From Actinomycetota bacterium (GTDB lineage: Bacteria; Actinomycetota; Actinomycetes; Nanopelagicales; Nanopelagicaceae): a DNA stretch of 19,444 nt. Position 1 is the first letter of the stretch, and each line of letters opens with the position of its first letter. The position numbers and the translations under genes were made by a program. The stretch spans positions 1-19,444 of the forward strand of contig CANKXJ010000010.1 in assembly GCA_947487595.1 (NCBI GenBank), written 5' to 3'. The notes beneath the pieces were generated by a model. It was not told the origin of the DNA. It was given only the letters and a program-made list of their open reading frames with translations, and searched no databases. Positions 1 through 8,308 of this stretch are shown here, piece after piece.

Positions 1-1331
1 CCAGCCATGCCTTGTGGCGTTGCCCCGTTTCGCACTTGCTTCATCATCTTTTGGGCCGCTGAAAAGCGATCTACCAAGTTGTTCACATCAGAGACCTTGC
101 GACCAGAACCTAGCGCAATTCGAGCCCTGCGAGAGCCGTTGAGAACTTTAGGATCGCGTCTTTCAATCGGAGTCATTGATTGAACAATTGCTTTAGTGCG
201 AACAATTTCGCCTTCATCAAAGTTTTCAATCTGTTTCTTCATCGCCCCAACACCGGGCAGCATGCCTAATAACTTAGACATCGAGCCCATTTTAGACATT
301 GCTTGTAGTTGCTCTAGGAAATCTTCCAATGTGAAATCTTCACCGCTTGCAAACTTTGCTTCCAGTTTTGCAGATGTATCACCATCAAAGGCTTTCTTAG
401 CCTGTTCGGCACGTGTTGCAACATCTCCCATTCCAAGAATTCGTGAGGCCATACGGTCGGGATAGAAAATGTCAAAATCACTGAGCTTTTCGCCAGTGGA
501 TGCAAACATAATCGGACGCTTGGTAATGGAAGCGATTGAGAGAGCTGCACCACCGCGAGCATCACCATCTAACTTAGTTAAAACAACACCGTCAAAGCCA
601 ACGCCATCTAAAAACGCTTGTGAGGTTCTCACCGCATCTTGACCAATCATGGCATCAACAACAAAGAGAATTTCATCTGGATTTACGGCATCTCGAATAT
701 CAGCTGCTTGTTTCATTAGCTCTTCATCTATACCTAGGCGACCTGCGGTATCAACGATAACCATGTTGTAGAGCTTTGATTTAGCAAACTCAACACCGCT
801 CTTTGCAACCTTTACTGGATCACCAACTCCATTGCCCGGCTCTGGCGCAAAGACTGGAACACCAATACTTTCACCCACCACTTGCAACTGTGTGACAGCA
901 TTTGGTCGTTGTAAGTCGGAGGCAACCAGAAGTGGCGTGTTTCCCTGTTCTGCATAGAACTTTGCAAGCTTTCCAGCCAAAGTTGTCTTTCCAGCACCTT
1001 GCAAACCTGCCAACATAATGACAGTTGGAGGATTCTTCGCAAAACGAACTCTGCGTGCTTCTCCCCCAAGAATTTCAATAAGAGATGTATTAACGATCTC
1101 AAAGATTGCTTGCCCCTGATTAGTACCAGACTGCATTGTCGCAAGGGCAGCTAAAGATTTCTCATGTATCTGCTCAACGAAGCTTTCTACGACAGATAGT
1201 GCAACATCAGATTCAAGTAGAGCTTGGTGAATCTCAGCACAGGTCGCATCAATATCTGCGCTACTAATTTTGCCGCGTGAGCGCAACGTTGAAAGTGCGC
1301 TGCTAAAGCGGGAAGTAAGTGACTCGAACAT
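1..1331 (-). CDS. ffh: Signal recognition particle protein Ffh (SRP54), 3' end cut by window edge
   Basis: SRP GTPase that binds signal sequences on nascent chains and, with FtsY, delivers ribosomes to the membrane translocon. The frame is open from the ATG at 1331 to the window edge (443 codons, no stop), so the protein is partial, not broken. Visible parts are the N-terminal helical bundle (about 1-90), the G domain with the P-loop GLQGAGKTT (109-117), DTAGR (194-198) and TKLDGDARGG (252-261), and then a methionine-rich M domain holding the SRP-RNA-binding stretch SRRARIALGSG. Only the last C-terminal residues are missing. No good Shine-Dalgarno sequence precedes the ATG. The gene sits just after the amtB-glnB terminator, so it probably has its own promoter in the roughly 30 bp between stem and start; a TAGTCT hexamer lies 9 nt before the ATG. 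Identity is certain. Confidence 0.97.
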   Translation of the reverse strand, partial: MFESLTSRFSSALSTLRSRGKISSADIDATCAEIHQALLESDVALSVVESFVEQIHEKSLAALATMQSGTNQGQAIFEIVNTSLIEILGGEARRVRFAKNPPTVIMLAGLQGAGKTTLAGKLAKFYAEQGNTPLLVASDLQRPNAVTQLQVVGESIGVPVFAPEPGNGVGDPVKVAKSGVEFAKSKLYNMVIVDTAGRLGIDEELMKQAADIRDAVNPDEILFVVDAMIGQDAVRTSQAFLDGVGFDGVVLTKLDGDARGGAALSIASITKRPIMFASTGEKLSDFDIFYPDRMASRILGMGDVATRAEQAKKAFDGDTSAKLEAKFASGEDFTLEDFLEQLQAMSKMGSMSKLLGMLPGVGAMKKQIENFDEGEIVRTKAIVQSMTPIERRDPKVLNGSRRARIALGSGRKVSDVNNLVDRFSAAQKMMKQVRNGATPQGMA

Positions 1332-1361
1332 AAGGCGCTAAGACTACTTGAGCAGTTGCAA

Positions 1362-1394
1362 TAAAGGCGAGCCAACTTTGTTGGCCCGCCTTTA
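1362..1394 (-). terminator. Rho-independent terminator after glnB
   Basis: An inverted repeat of 15 bp with one mismatch encloses a 3-nt loop (TTT). On the minus strand the right arm ends in TTTATT, giving a short U-rich tail. It starts 24 nt after the glnB stop codon and 30 nt before the ffh start, so it should end the amtB-glnB transcript and separate it from ffh. The stem is nearly symmetric, but no plus-strand gene feeds into it. Confidence 0.8.
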
Positions 1395-1418
1395 CTTAAA
1401 GTTTCACCTATAAGAAAC

Positions 1419-1757
1419 TTAGATTGCCTCTGGCCCACGTTCTCCAGTGCGAACACGTACTACTTGATCAACTGGCGTCGTCCAAATCTTTCCATCACCT
1501 ATGGTTCCTGTTGATGCTGCCTTAACGATGACTTCGACAACTGCAGCTGCTTCTGCATCATCTGCTAGTACTTCAAGTCGAACCTTTGGAATGAGGTCGA
1601 CTGTGTATTCGGCTCCTCTATAAACCTCGGTATGTCCCTTTTGACGACCAAAGCCACTAGCTTCTGAGACCGTCATCCCTTTAACGCCATGTTCCTGCAG
1701 AGCATTCTTGACATCTTCTAGCTTAGATGGCTTCAGGATTGCTGTAATTAACTTCAT
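1419..1757 (-). CDS. glnB: Nitrogen regulatory protein P-II (GlnB/GlnK)
   Basis: Trimeric signalling protein that senses ATP/ADP and 2-oxoglutarate and, in the amtB-linked GlnK subgroup, plugs the ammonium channel. The 112 residues are the usual family length. The T-loop is intact (GRQKGHTEVYRGAEY, 37-51), including Tyr46 and Tyr51; Tyr51 is the residue modified by uridylylation or adenylylation in other bacteria. The C-terminal signature TGTIGDGKIWTTPVDQVVRVRTGE is also present. The ATG overlaps the amtB stop by one base (TGATG), and a strong GAGGAGG site (1767-1773) inside the end of amtB drives it, so the pair is translationally coupled. In Mycobacterium and Corynebacterium the modifying enzyme gene glnD follows; here the next gene is ffh. 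The name glnK would suit equally well given the amtB linkage. Confidence 0.96.
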   Translation of the reverse strand: MKLITAILKPSKLEDVKNALQEHGVKGMTVSEASGFGRQKGHTEVYRGAEYTVDLIPKVRLEVLADDAEAAAVVEVIVKAASTGTIGDGKIWTTPVDQVVRVRTGERGPEAI

Positions 1758-3058
1758 CAGAAAGAACCTCCTCGTGAAGAGCTAGACATTTCATAAGCAG
1801 TCTCGGCATGTTCAGACAAGTCGACACCTTCTACTTCATCATCTTTCGAGACACGGAACCCGATTGTCTTTTCGATGATGAACCCAAGTACCAATGTAAC
1901 GAGGAATGAATAAAGTGCAACCATTCCAACACCTAGCCCTTGTTTAGCAAGTAAATCAGTGCCGCCGCCATAGAAAAGACCATCCAGGCCAACGCTGTTA
2001 ACAACTTGTGTGCCAAACAAGCCGATTGACAAAGATCCCCAGATTCCACCAATTAAGTGAACTCCGACGACATCGAGTGAATCATCGAATCCGAACTTAT
2101 ACTTCAAACCAACTGCAAGTGCGCAGAAAATACCTGCAAATAATCCGATAACCACTGCTGCCCATGGTGCAACGAAGGCACATGCAGGAGTTATTGCAAC
2201 TAAACCTGCAACTGCGCCAGATGCAGCTCCAAGGGACGTTGGATGTCCATTGCGAATCTTTTCCACTAACAACCAGCCAACAAGTGCTCCGGCAGTTGCA
2301 ACTTGAGTGTTGAGGAATGCTAGACCCGCAATTCCATTAGCTGCAAGTGCTGACCCGGCATTAAATCCAAACCAGCCAAACCAAAGTAGACCTGATCCAA
2401 GGAGTACTAATGGCAATGAGTGTGGCCGCATTGACTCTTTGCGCCAGCCAACACGCTTACCGAGAATTATCGCAAGTGCTAAACCAGCGGCCCCTGCATT
2501 GACATGAACTGCCGTTCCCCCAGCAAAGTCTTCAAGACCTTTACCTGCAAGGAAGCCAGTACCAGTAACAGTGTCACCAACTTTGTTACCAAAAGCAAAA
2601 ACCCAATGTGCAACTGGGAAGTAAACAATAGTTGACCAGATTGCTACGAATACTGCCCAAGCAGTGAACTTAGTGCGATCTGCAATTGCACCAGAGATGA
2701 GAGCTGGAGTAATGATTGCAAACATTAATTGAAACGCTGCAAAAACCAAAACCGGAATTGGATAAATACCACCATTATTTGTGAAGTCATTGACCATTCC
2801 ACCTAAGCCTGAGAATGAAAGATTTCCATACCAAGGTGAATCAGCTTTATAGCCAAAAGCTAATTCAAAACCATAAATAACCCACAAAATGCTAACGATG
2901 CCAATAGTTATAAAGGACATCATCATCATATTAAGAACGCTCTTAGTGCGAACCATTCCGCCGTAGAAAAAGGCAAGTCCAGGTGTCATAAGAAGAACGA
3001 GAGCGGTGCTTGCTAACATCCAGGCGGTATCACCTGAGTTCAACGCAATATCTGTCAT
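1757..3058 (-). CDS. amtB: Ammonium transporter AmtB
   Basis: Polytopic inner-membrane channel of the Amt/Mep/Rh family for ammonium uptake. From the chosen start the protein is 433 aa with about 11 hydrophobic segments. Conserved blocks are FFYGGMVR (30-37), GGTAVHVNAGAAG (180-192) and DVVGVHLIGGIWG (329-341); His185 and His334 match the twin pore histidines. An open frame extends 18 codons upstream to an ATG at 3112. I prefer the ATG at 3058 because GAAGGA (3069-3074) precedes it by 10 nt and because family members begin close to the GDTAWMLAS motif. It is first in the amtB-glnB operon. Upstream lie a candidate promoter and 11-bp-spaced GTAAC repeats that resemble nitrogen-regulator sites. 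Confidence 0.96.
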   Translation of the reverse strand: MTDIALNSGDTAWMLASTALVLLMTPGLAFFYGGMVRTKSVLNMMMMSFITIGIVSILWVIYGFELAFGYKADSPWYGNLSFSGLGGMVNDFTNNGGIYPIPVLVFAAFQLMFAIITPALISGAIADRTKFTAWAVFVAIWSTIVYFPVAHWVFAFGNKVGDTVTGTGFLAGKGLEDFAGGTAVHVNAGAAGLALAIILGKRVGWRKESMRPHSLPLVLLGSGLLWFGWFGFNAGSALAANGIAGLAFLNTQVATAGALVGWLLVEKIRNGHPTSLGAASGAVAGLVAITPACAFVAPWAAVVIGLFAGIFCALAVGLKYKFGFDDSLDVVGVHLIGGIWGSLSIGLFGTQVVNSVGLDGLFYGGGTDLLAKQGLGVGMVALYSFLVTLVLGFIIEKTIGFRVSKDDEVEGVDLSEHAETAYEMSSSSRGGSF

Positions 3059-3068
3059 ATTTTCATCT

Positions 3069-3074
3069 TCCTTC
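3069..3074 (-). promoter_or_regulatory. Ribosome binding site that decides the amtB start
   Basis: GAAGGA on the minus strand, 10 nt before the ATG at 3058. The alternative upstream ATG at 3112 has a GAGAAGG only 1 nt away, too close to work, so this site favours the shorter protein. Confidence 0.6.
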
Positions 3075-3138
3075 AGTCTTGAAAAGAAATTTCTCGCCAT
3101 TGAGATGGACATACCTTCTCTAGCCCTGGTTACAGCAG

Positions 3139-3168
3139 ATGATGTGAACTATTGCGGGGGCGTGACAA
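3139..3168 (-). promoter_or_regulatory. Candidate amtB-glnB promoter
   Basis: On the minus strand TTGTCA (3163-3168, five of six matches to TTGACA) and CATCAT (3139-3144, four of six to TATAAT) are separated by 18 bp. A transcript would start near 3131 and leave about 70 nt of leader before the preferred amtB start. Assigned by eye; the -10 match is weak. Confidence 0.4.
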
Positions 3169-3169
3169 A

Positions 3170-3196
3170 TTTGCCCCTGTGTTACGTCTAGGTTAC
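3170..3196 (-). promoter_or_regulatory. Candidate GlnR-type operator upstream of amtB
   Basis: On the minus strand two copies of GTAAC (3192-3196 and 3181-3185) are spaced exactly 11 bp apart, followed in the same phase by GCAAA (3170-3174). The actinobacterial GlnR box is built from GTnAC and GnAAC units with an 11-bp period, and GlnR activates amtB in Streptomyces and Mycobacterium. The repeats sit just upstream of the proposed -35 and run into the ftsY stop codon. A third GTAAC (3129-3133) is out of phase. This is a pattern match only. Confidence 0.3.
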
Positions 3197-4029
3197 GAAA
3201 GCAGCCCTTGGATATAACTATCGGCATCAAAGTGGGCAAAATCAGCCTCAGACTCCCCCGTGCCGATCCACTTGATTGGAATGTCGAGTTCTTTCTCAAT
3301 AGCTAGCGCAACACCACCTCTTGCGCTCCCATCAATCTTGGTCAAAATAATTCCAGTCACTTTTACTGCTTCGGTAAATATCTTGGCCTGCTGCAAACCG
3401 TTTTGACCAGTTGTTGCATCAATTACCAAGAGAACTTCATTAATTGGAAATACTTTCTCAACGACGCGTTTAACTTTCTCAAGCTCTGCCATCAAATCAT
3501 TCTTATTGTGTAATCGCCCTGCGGTATCAATAATCAGAAAGTCAGCTTTACTCTCTTGGGCTTTCTTAGCAGCATCAAATGCAACGGATGCTGGATCACC
3601 ATTTGCTTTACCTGAAACTACTTCAACACCAATTCTCATCCCCCAGGTTTGTAACTGCTCAACGGCAGCAGCTCGAAAGGTATCTCCTGCTGCCATCACA
3701 ACTTTCTTACCACCGCTCTTTAGCTGCGCGGCTAGCTTTGCAACACTTGTTGTTTTCCCCGTTCCATTAACACCAACAACCATGACGACAGTTGTCCCTT
3801 GTCCAAGTAGTGCGCCACGATCTTTAGTCGATAGATGCGTCGAAAGTATCTGAGAGAGAGCCTCTTCGGCGCTCTCGCTCTTAACTTTACGGGCCTGTTC
3901 TAAGAACTCTTTGGTAAGTGATGGGCCTAAGTCAGATAGAAGCAGTTCCTCTTCTAACTCTTTCCAATCAGCAGGTGCAAACCCATTTGTTCCTTTGATT
4001 TTGGCGATGAACTTGCTAAATAAACCCAT
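3193..4029 (-). CDS. ftsY: SRP receptor GTPase FtsY
   Basis: Receptor that pairs with Ffh at the membrane, the two GTPases activating each other. The protein is 278 aa and contains essentially only the NG core: helical N domain (1-80), P-loop GVNGTGKTT (86-94), DTFRAAA (116-122), DTAGRLHN (168-175), TKIDGSARGG (230-239) and a final GTGE/DLxxFD-like end. The N-terminal transmembrane or acidic A domain found in many actinobacterial FtsY proteins is absent; only a short basic, amphipathic MGLFSKFIAKIK start could bind lipid. The ATG lies 13 nt after the smc stop without a clear Shine-Dalgarno, which suggests coupling. ORF context (smc-ftsY) is classical. Confidence 0.96.
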   Translation of the reverse strand: MGLFSKFIAKIKGTNGFAPADWKELEEELLLSDLGPSLTKEFLEQARKVKSESAEEALSQILSTHLSTKDRGALLGQGTTVVMVVGVNGTGKTTSVAKLAAQLKSGGKKVVMAAGDTFRAAAVEQLQTWGMRIGVEVVSGKANGDPASVAFDAAKKAQESKADFLIIDTAGRLHNKNDLMAELEKVKRVVEKVFPINEVLLVIDATTGQNGLQQAKIFTEAVKVTGIILTKIDGSARGGVALAIEKELDIPIKWIGTGESEADFAHFDADSYIQGLLS

Positions 4030-4042
4030 AGAGAAGCTTTTC

Positions 4043-7000
4043 TTAACTTGCGTCAGATTCGCGCAAACGCTGAGAAATTACTTCAGAGACACCATCGCCA
4101 CGCATAGTCACGCCATACAAAGCGTCGGCGATCTCCATGGTGCGCTTTTGGTGCGTAATGACAATCAGCTGAGAAGTTGCGCGAAGCTCCTCAAAAATCA
4201 CTAACAATCGGCCAAGGTTGGTATCGTCGAGGGCCGCTTCAACTTCATCGAGCACATAGAACGGACTAGGGCGTGCTTTGAAGATTGCAATCAGCATGGC
4301 AACTGCGGTCAAAGACTTTTCTCCACCTGAAAGCAGAGATAAACGCTTAATGCGCTTTCCGGGTGGACGAGCCTCAACATCAACACCACTGATCATTGGA
4401 TTATCTGGATCCGTCAAAATTAAACGGCCATCACCACCTGGGAAGAGTCGGGAGAAGATATCTTCAAAATGCTTTGCAGTTTCTTCAAAGGCTTCCATAA
4501 AGATTGACTGAACACGATCATCAACTTCTTTAATGATGTCCAGCAAGTCTTTCTTGGTGTTCTTTAAATCCTCTAATTGTTCAGCCAAGAACTTCAAACG
4601 CTCTTCAAGGGAAGAGAACTCCTCAAGGGCTAGAGGATTAATCTTGCCGAGCAGAGTAAGTGAGCGCTCAGCTGAGGCTAAACGCTTTTCCTGTTGATCA
4701 CGGCGATATGGGATGAGTTCGGTTGTGACAATTTCACCAGCTTCATTTTCAAAAAATGTTGGAACATCTTTATCAGGCCCATATTCAGAAACTAGAACCT
4801 GGGTGTCGATACCAAACTCTTCCATCGTCTTGTTTTCAAGAGTTTCAATACGCATGCGTTGTTCCGCACGGGCAATTTCATCTTTGTGAACACTAGAGGT
4901 TAGTTGTTCTAGTTCGGTAGTCAATTCACGTCCACGTGCCCGCACAGTCAGAGTTTCACCATCTCTAGCAGTTCGTGATCCTTCAAGACGGGCGCGTTCA
5001 GTTGCAGCTTTAGCAATAGAGCGCTCAATATGGATAAGAACTTCATAAGCAGATTCGGCAATTGCTTGCGATATTACGGCTGCTCGTGCGCGAGCACCGC
5101 GACGCACAATGGCACGCTCTGAGGCTTCACGCTCATTGCGTGCTGAATCTTCAAGGGCTTTAGCGCGTGCTGCAACTGAATCAACGCGCTCTTCGATTGT
5201 TCGAACGGCTAAACGCGCTTCAACTTCAGTCGTACGCGCCAGTGAAACAGCGTTGCGTAAATTTTCAGTGAATGTGTGATCAGGTTCTGCAACTACACCT
5301 TGTTGATGTAGTTGATTTTGGGCAATTACTAGCTCGCCCTCATCGCGGCTTTTAGCTGAGCTTGCTTCCTGAATAGAGGTGTTGAGTCGTTCAACTTCAG
5401 CCACAGCCGATTTCATATTTTGGCCAGAAACGGCTAACTGTTCGGTAATAGATGCAATACGGGCATCTGATTCATTGAGCCTTGAGAGTGCAACATCAAA
5501 TGATCCCTGAGAATCGGCAACCTCGGTAGTTGCCGTTGCGATTTCGAACTTTAGGCGATCGCATGTGTGTGTAATTTCAGTGAGCTTAACTTCAAGGCTT
5601 TCAATCAAAGATTTAATCTCAATGAGAGAAGATGAAGATTTAGAACCTCCACGTGCACGAACCTTAGTAATGACATCTCCATCACGCGTAATAACAGTTA
5701 CTGATGGGTGTGAGCGAAGAATTGCTTCAGCATTTCTGGCATTTTCAGCAACAACAGTTGAGGCCAGAAGCGATGAAATCAGATCACCAATGGAATGTGA
5801 GCGAATATGCGAGGCGAGTGCAATTAAACCAGCAGGAATATTTGAATTTCCGCTGTTACCCGCTTCATATACCAGGATGTCTGCCTGGCCTAAGTTTTGA
5901 TCACGAAGAGTTGTTAACGCTGTGACAGCTGACGATAAATCCTGAACAACAATTGCATCAGCAAAAGATCCAAGGGCGGCTGCAGCTGCAGATTCCCATC
6001 CCTTGTCAATCTCAATGAGTGAGGCAATTGAGCCCAAAATGTGAACACCGCGTGAATCGCGCATCAGAGCTGATGCGCCATCACGATTTTGTGAGGTCAA
6101 CTTCATTGCTTCTAACTTAGCTTCAACGGCATTTCGCTCACGATCTGCTGCGCGCTCAGAATCAACTAACACACCTAGTTTTGTCTTAGAGTCATCGAGT
6201 GTGGACTTTGCACTCTCAAATGCTGAATCAAGACCTAGCTCGCCAGAATCGGCGCTAGCGATTTCAAGTTCAAAGGAGGCATATTCACGTGATGCGCCAT
6301 CAACGCGGTGCTGGGCATCATCACGGGCTTTAGTCAGACGTGCGATTTCCTCTGCGATTGCTTCAAGGCGTGCCTGAAGTGATTTGATATGTCCTTCTTG
6401 GCGCGCAGTTCCTTCGCGGGCATCTGCGATAGCGCGCATTGCTGCAGCGATTTTATCTTCATCCATCTTTAGCGCTTGTTCAGCACTTGTAAGCGCAGAA
6501 CTTGCTGCAGCTAGCGCTGTGCGCGCATCATTGATGTTATTTCGTAAATGAGTTTCCTCTTGGCGTAGAACGTGCGCCTCTTTTTCTAACGCTTCTGGAT
6601 CACGGCCCGCAGAGCGGGCTTCTTCAGCCTCTTCATTGAGAAAGCGTGAGCGCTCTTGTGCAAGGCTTTGTGTTCCACGGAATTTTTCACGTAGAGAATT
6701 TAACTGATAATATGTTTCTTGTGCTTGAACAAGTAATGGAGATTCAACTGCTGATTGAGCGTCGAGTACTTCTTCGCGAGAACGGATCGCTTCAAGTTCT
6801 CTATCAACCTCTGCACGCTTTTGACGCAAAGCAGTTTCATCGGCCACCTCAGCATCGAGTGTGCGAGACATCGAAATAAAATCATCAGCAAACAAACGCA
6901 GCTTTGCATCACGTAGATCTGCCTGAATTGTTGCCGCCTTCTTTGCGACCTCTGCTTGCTTACCTAGTGGGCGAAGTTGGCGGCGCAGCTCAACAGTTAG

Positions 7001-7579
7001 ATCTTGAACACGTGCCATGTTGGCTTGCATTGAATCAAGTTTGCGCAAAGCTTTTTCTTTACGCTTACGGTGCTTAAGGACACCCGCGGCTTCCTCAATA
7101 AATCCACGGCGCTCTTCTGGAGTCGCCATCAAGATTGCATCTAGCTGGCCTTGACCAACGATGACGTGCATTTCGCGGCCAATACCTGAATCACTGAGTA
7201 GTTCCTGAATATCAAGTAAACGTGAAGCTTCACCGTTAATTTGATATTCAGACTGGCCGTTACGGAAAAGAATGCGAGAAATAGTTACTTCGGTGTAGTC
7301 GATAGGCAGTGCGCCATCGGTGTTATCGATTGTGAGTGAAACTTCTGCGCGACCAAGTGGTGCACGGCCACTTGTTCCAGCGAAAATAACATCTTCCATT
7401 TTGCCCCCGCGAAGGGATTTTGCACCCTGTTCACCCATAACCCAGGTGAGGGCATCAACGACGTTACTTTTACCTGAACCGTTAGGACCAACAACGCATG
7501 TAATACCTGGCTCAAGACGCAATGTCGTGCTAGAGGCAAAGGACTTAAAGCCCTTGAGGGTGATGCTCTTGAGATACAC
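4043..7579 (-). CDS. smc: Chromosome segregation ATPase SMC
   Basis: Full-length bacterial SMC (1178 aa), the motor of the SMC-ScpAB condensin that organises newly replicated DNA. Visible are the Walker A GPNGSGKS (31-38), a long coiled coil (about 165-495), a hinge domain (about 510-650, starting GVHILGSIASL), the returning coiled coil (about 655-1010), the ABC signature LSGGEKS (1083-1089) and Walker B FYVLDE ending at Asp1111-Glu1112. The start is GTG at 7579. There is no strong Shine-Dalgarno; TAGGTT lies 6 nt upstream, so a leaderless transcript is possible. In mycobacteria acyP and fpg lie between rnc and smc; here the gap to rnc is 40 nt. scpA and scpB are not in this window. Confidence 0.97.
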   Translation of the reverse strand: MYLKSITLKGFKSFASSTTLRLEPGITCVVGPNGSGKSNVVDALTWVMGEQGAKSLRGGKMEDVIFAGTSGRAPLGRAEVSLTIDNTDGALPIDYTEVTISRILFRNGQSEYQINGEASRLLDIQELLSDSGIGREMHVIVGQGQLDAILMATPEERRGFIEEAAGVLKHRKRKEKALRKLDSMQANMARVQDLTVELRRQLRPLGKQAEVAKKAATIQADLRDAKLRLFADDFISMSRTLDAEVADETALRQKRAEVDRELEAIRSREEVLDAQSAVESPLLVQAQETYYQLNSLREKFRGTQSLAQERSRFLNEEAEEARSAGRDPEALEKEAHVLRQEETHLRNNINDARTALAAASSALTSAEQALKMDEDKIAAAMRAIADAREGTARQEGHIKSLQARLEAIAEEIARLTKARDDAQHRVDGASREYASFELEIASADSGELGLDSAFESAKSTLDDSKTKLGVLVDSERAADRERNAVEAKLEAMKLTSQNRDGASALMRDSRGVHILGSIASLIEIDKGWESAAAAALGSFADAIVVQDLSSAVTALTTLRDQNLGQADILVYEAGNSGNSNIPAGLIALASHIRSHSIGDLISSLLASTVVAENARNAEAILRSHPSVTVITRDGDVITKVRARGGSKSSSSLIEIKSLIESLEVKLTEITHTCDRLKFEIATATTEVADSQGSFDVALSRLNESDARIASITEQLAVSGQNMKSAVAEVERLNTSIQEASSAKSRDEGELVIAQNQLHQQGVVAEPDHTFTENLRNAVSLARTTEVEARLAVRTIEERVDSVAARAKALEDSARNEREASERAIVRRGARARAAVISQAIAESAYEVLIHIERSIAKAATERARLEGSRTARDGETLTVRARGRELTTELEQLTSSVHKDEIARAEQRMRIETLENKTMEEFGIDTQVLVSEYGPDKDVPTFFENEAGEIVTTELIPYRRDQQEKRLASAERSLTLLGKINPLALEEFSSLEERLKFLAEQLEDLKNTKKDLLDIIKEVDDRVQSIFMEAFEETAKHFEDIFSRLFPGGDGRLILTDPDNPMISGVDVEARPPGKRIKRLSLLSGGEKSLTAVAMLIAIFKARPSPFYVLDEVEAALDDTNLGRLLVIFEELRATSQLIVITHQKRTMEIADALYGVTMRGDGVSEVISQRLRESDAS

Positions 7580-7585
7580 GCGGTA

Positions 7586-7591
7586 AACCTA
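7586..7591 (-). promoter_or_regulatory. Candidate -10 element for a leaderless smc transcript
   Basis: TAGGTT on the minus strand fits the actinobacterial TAnnnT -10 and ends 6 nt before the GTG start of smc. No convincing -35 was seen. Supported mainly by the same spacing at coaD, thiL and plsC. Confidence 0.3.
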
Positions 7592-7619
7592 TCGCGCCAC
7601 GTGCTTGTTTTTGGCGAAA

Positions 7620-8297
7620 TTACTGCTCGGGCAGCTCAGTTTTTAGAGTTTCATATGCAATTCGGGCAGCTACTTGCTCAGCCTCTCGCTTGCTTTTTCC
7701 GGTTCCCACCGCAACAGCGTTTCCAGCAACCATTGCTGTAGCCGAGAAATCTTTATCGTGATCTGGGCCTTGTTCTGTAACAACATACTCAGGTGCACCT
7801 TTTCCAAGGCTAGCCACTAACTCTTGAAGGGCTGTCTTGCCATCTAAACCAGCTCCGCGTGCAACGGCTGAATCCATAGTTGTTGCAATCAATCTGCGCA
7901 CAATCTCAGTACATTTTTCATAGCCGCATTGAAGATAGATAGCTCCGATTAAGGCCTCAAGAGCATCTGCAAGTAATGAGTTTTTATCGCGCCCATTCGT
8001 AACTTCTTCACCTTTACCTAAGCGAATATATTGCCCAAGCTCTAAAGTTCGCGCGATATCTGCGAGCGCACGCATGTTAACCACACCTGAGCGCAGTGGT
8101 GATAAACGTGATTCATCTAAATCTGGATAGCGCTTATAAAGTTCTTCGGTGACAATTAAACCAAGAACTGAATCTCCAAGAAATTCAAGACGCTCATTAG
8201 TTTCTTTGCTCGCAGATTCATAAGCAAATGAGCGGTGTGTAAAAGCTAACTCCAGAAGTGAGGGTTCAAGTTCAACCCCCAACGCTTCATTGAGCAT
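7620..8297 (-). CDS. rnc: Ribonuclease III
   Basis: Double-strand-specific endoribonuclease that processes rRNA precursors and structured mRNAs. From the ATG at 8297 the protein is 225 aa, the normal size. The catalytic domain carries NERLEFLGD (34-42) and the second acidic pair Asp111/Glu114 in ADALEALIGAIYL; the C-terminal half (about 150-220) is a double-stranded-RNA-binding domain (GKTALQELVASLG to KREAEQVAARIAYETL). The frame can be extended to a TTG at 8312 that overlaps the rpmF stop codon, but AGAGG sits only 1 nt before it; the ATG is 11 nt past that stop, suggesting coupling to rpmF. The exact start is uncertain, the identity is not. Confidence 0.95.
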   Translation of the reverse strand: MLNEALGVELEPSLLELAFTHRSFAYESASKETNERLEFLGDSVLGLIVTEELYKRYPDLDESRLSPLRSGVVNMRALADIARTLELGQYIRLGKGEEVTNGRDKNSLLADALEALIGAIYLQCGYEKCTEIVRRLIATTMDSAVARGAGLDGKTALQELVASLGKGAPEYVVTEQGPDHDKDFSATAMVAGNAVAVGTGKSKREAEQVAARIAYETLKTELPEQ

Positions 8298-8308
8298 AGA
8301 ACTAACGA

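Noticed and set aside
1..1456. Apparent lack of one long reading frame at the left edge, with several short minus-strand frames, as if ffh were broken
   Set aside because: Reading the minus strand from the ATG at 1331 gives one uninterrupted Ffh frame to the window edge; it just has no stop inside the window.
5565..5925. Plus-strand frames of 70-110 codons within smc
   Set aside because: They lie opposite the well-conserved SMC hinge and show no family sequence of their own.
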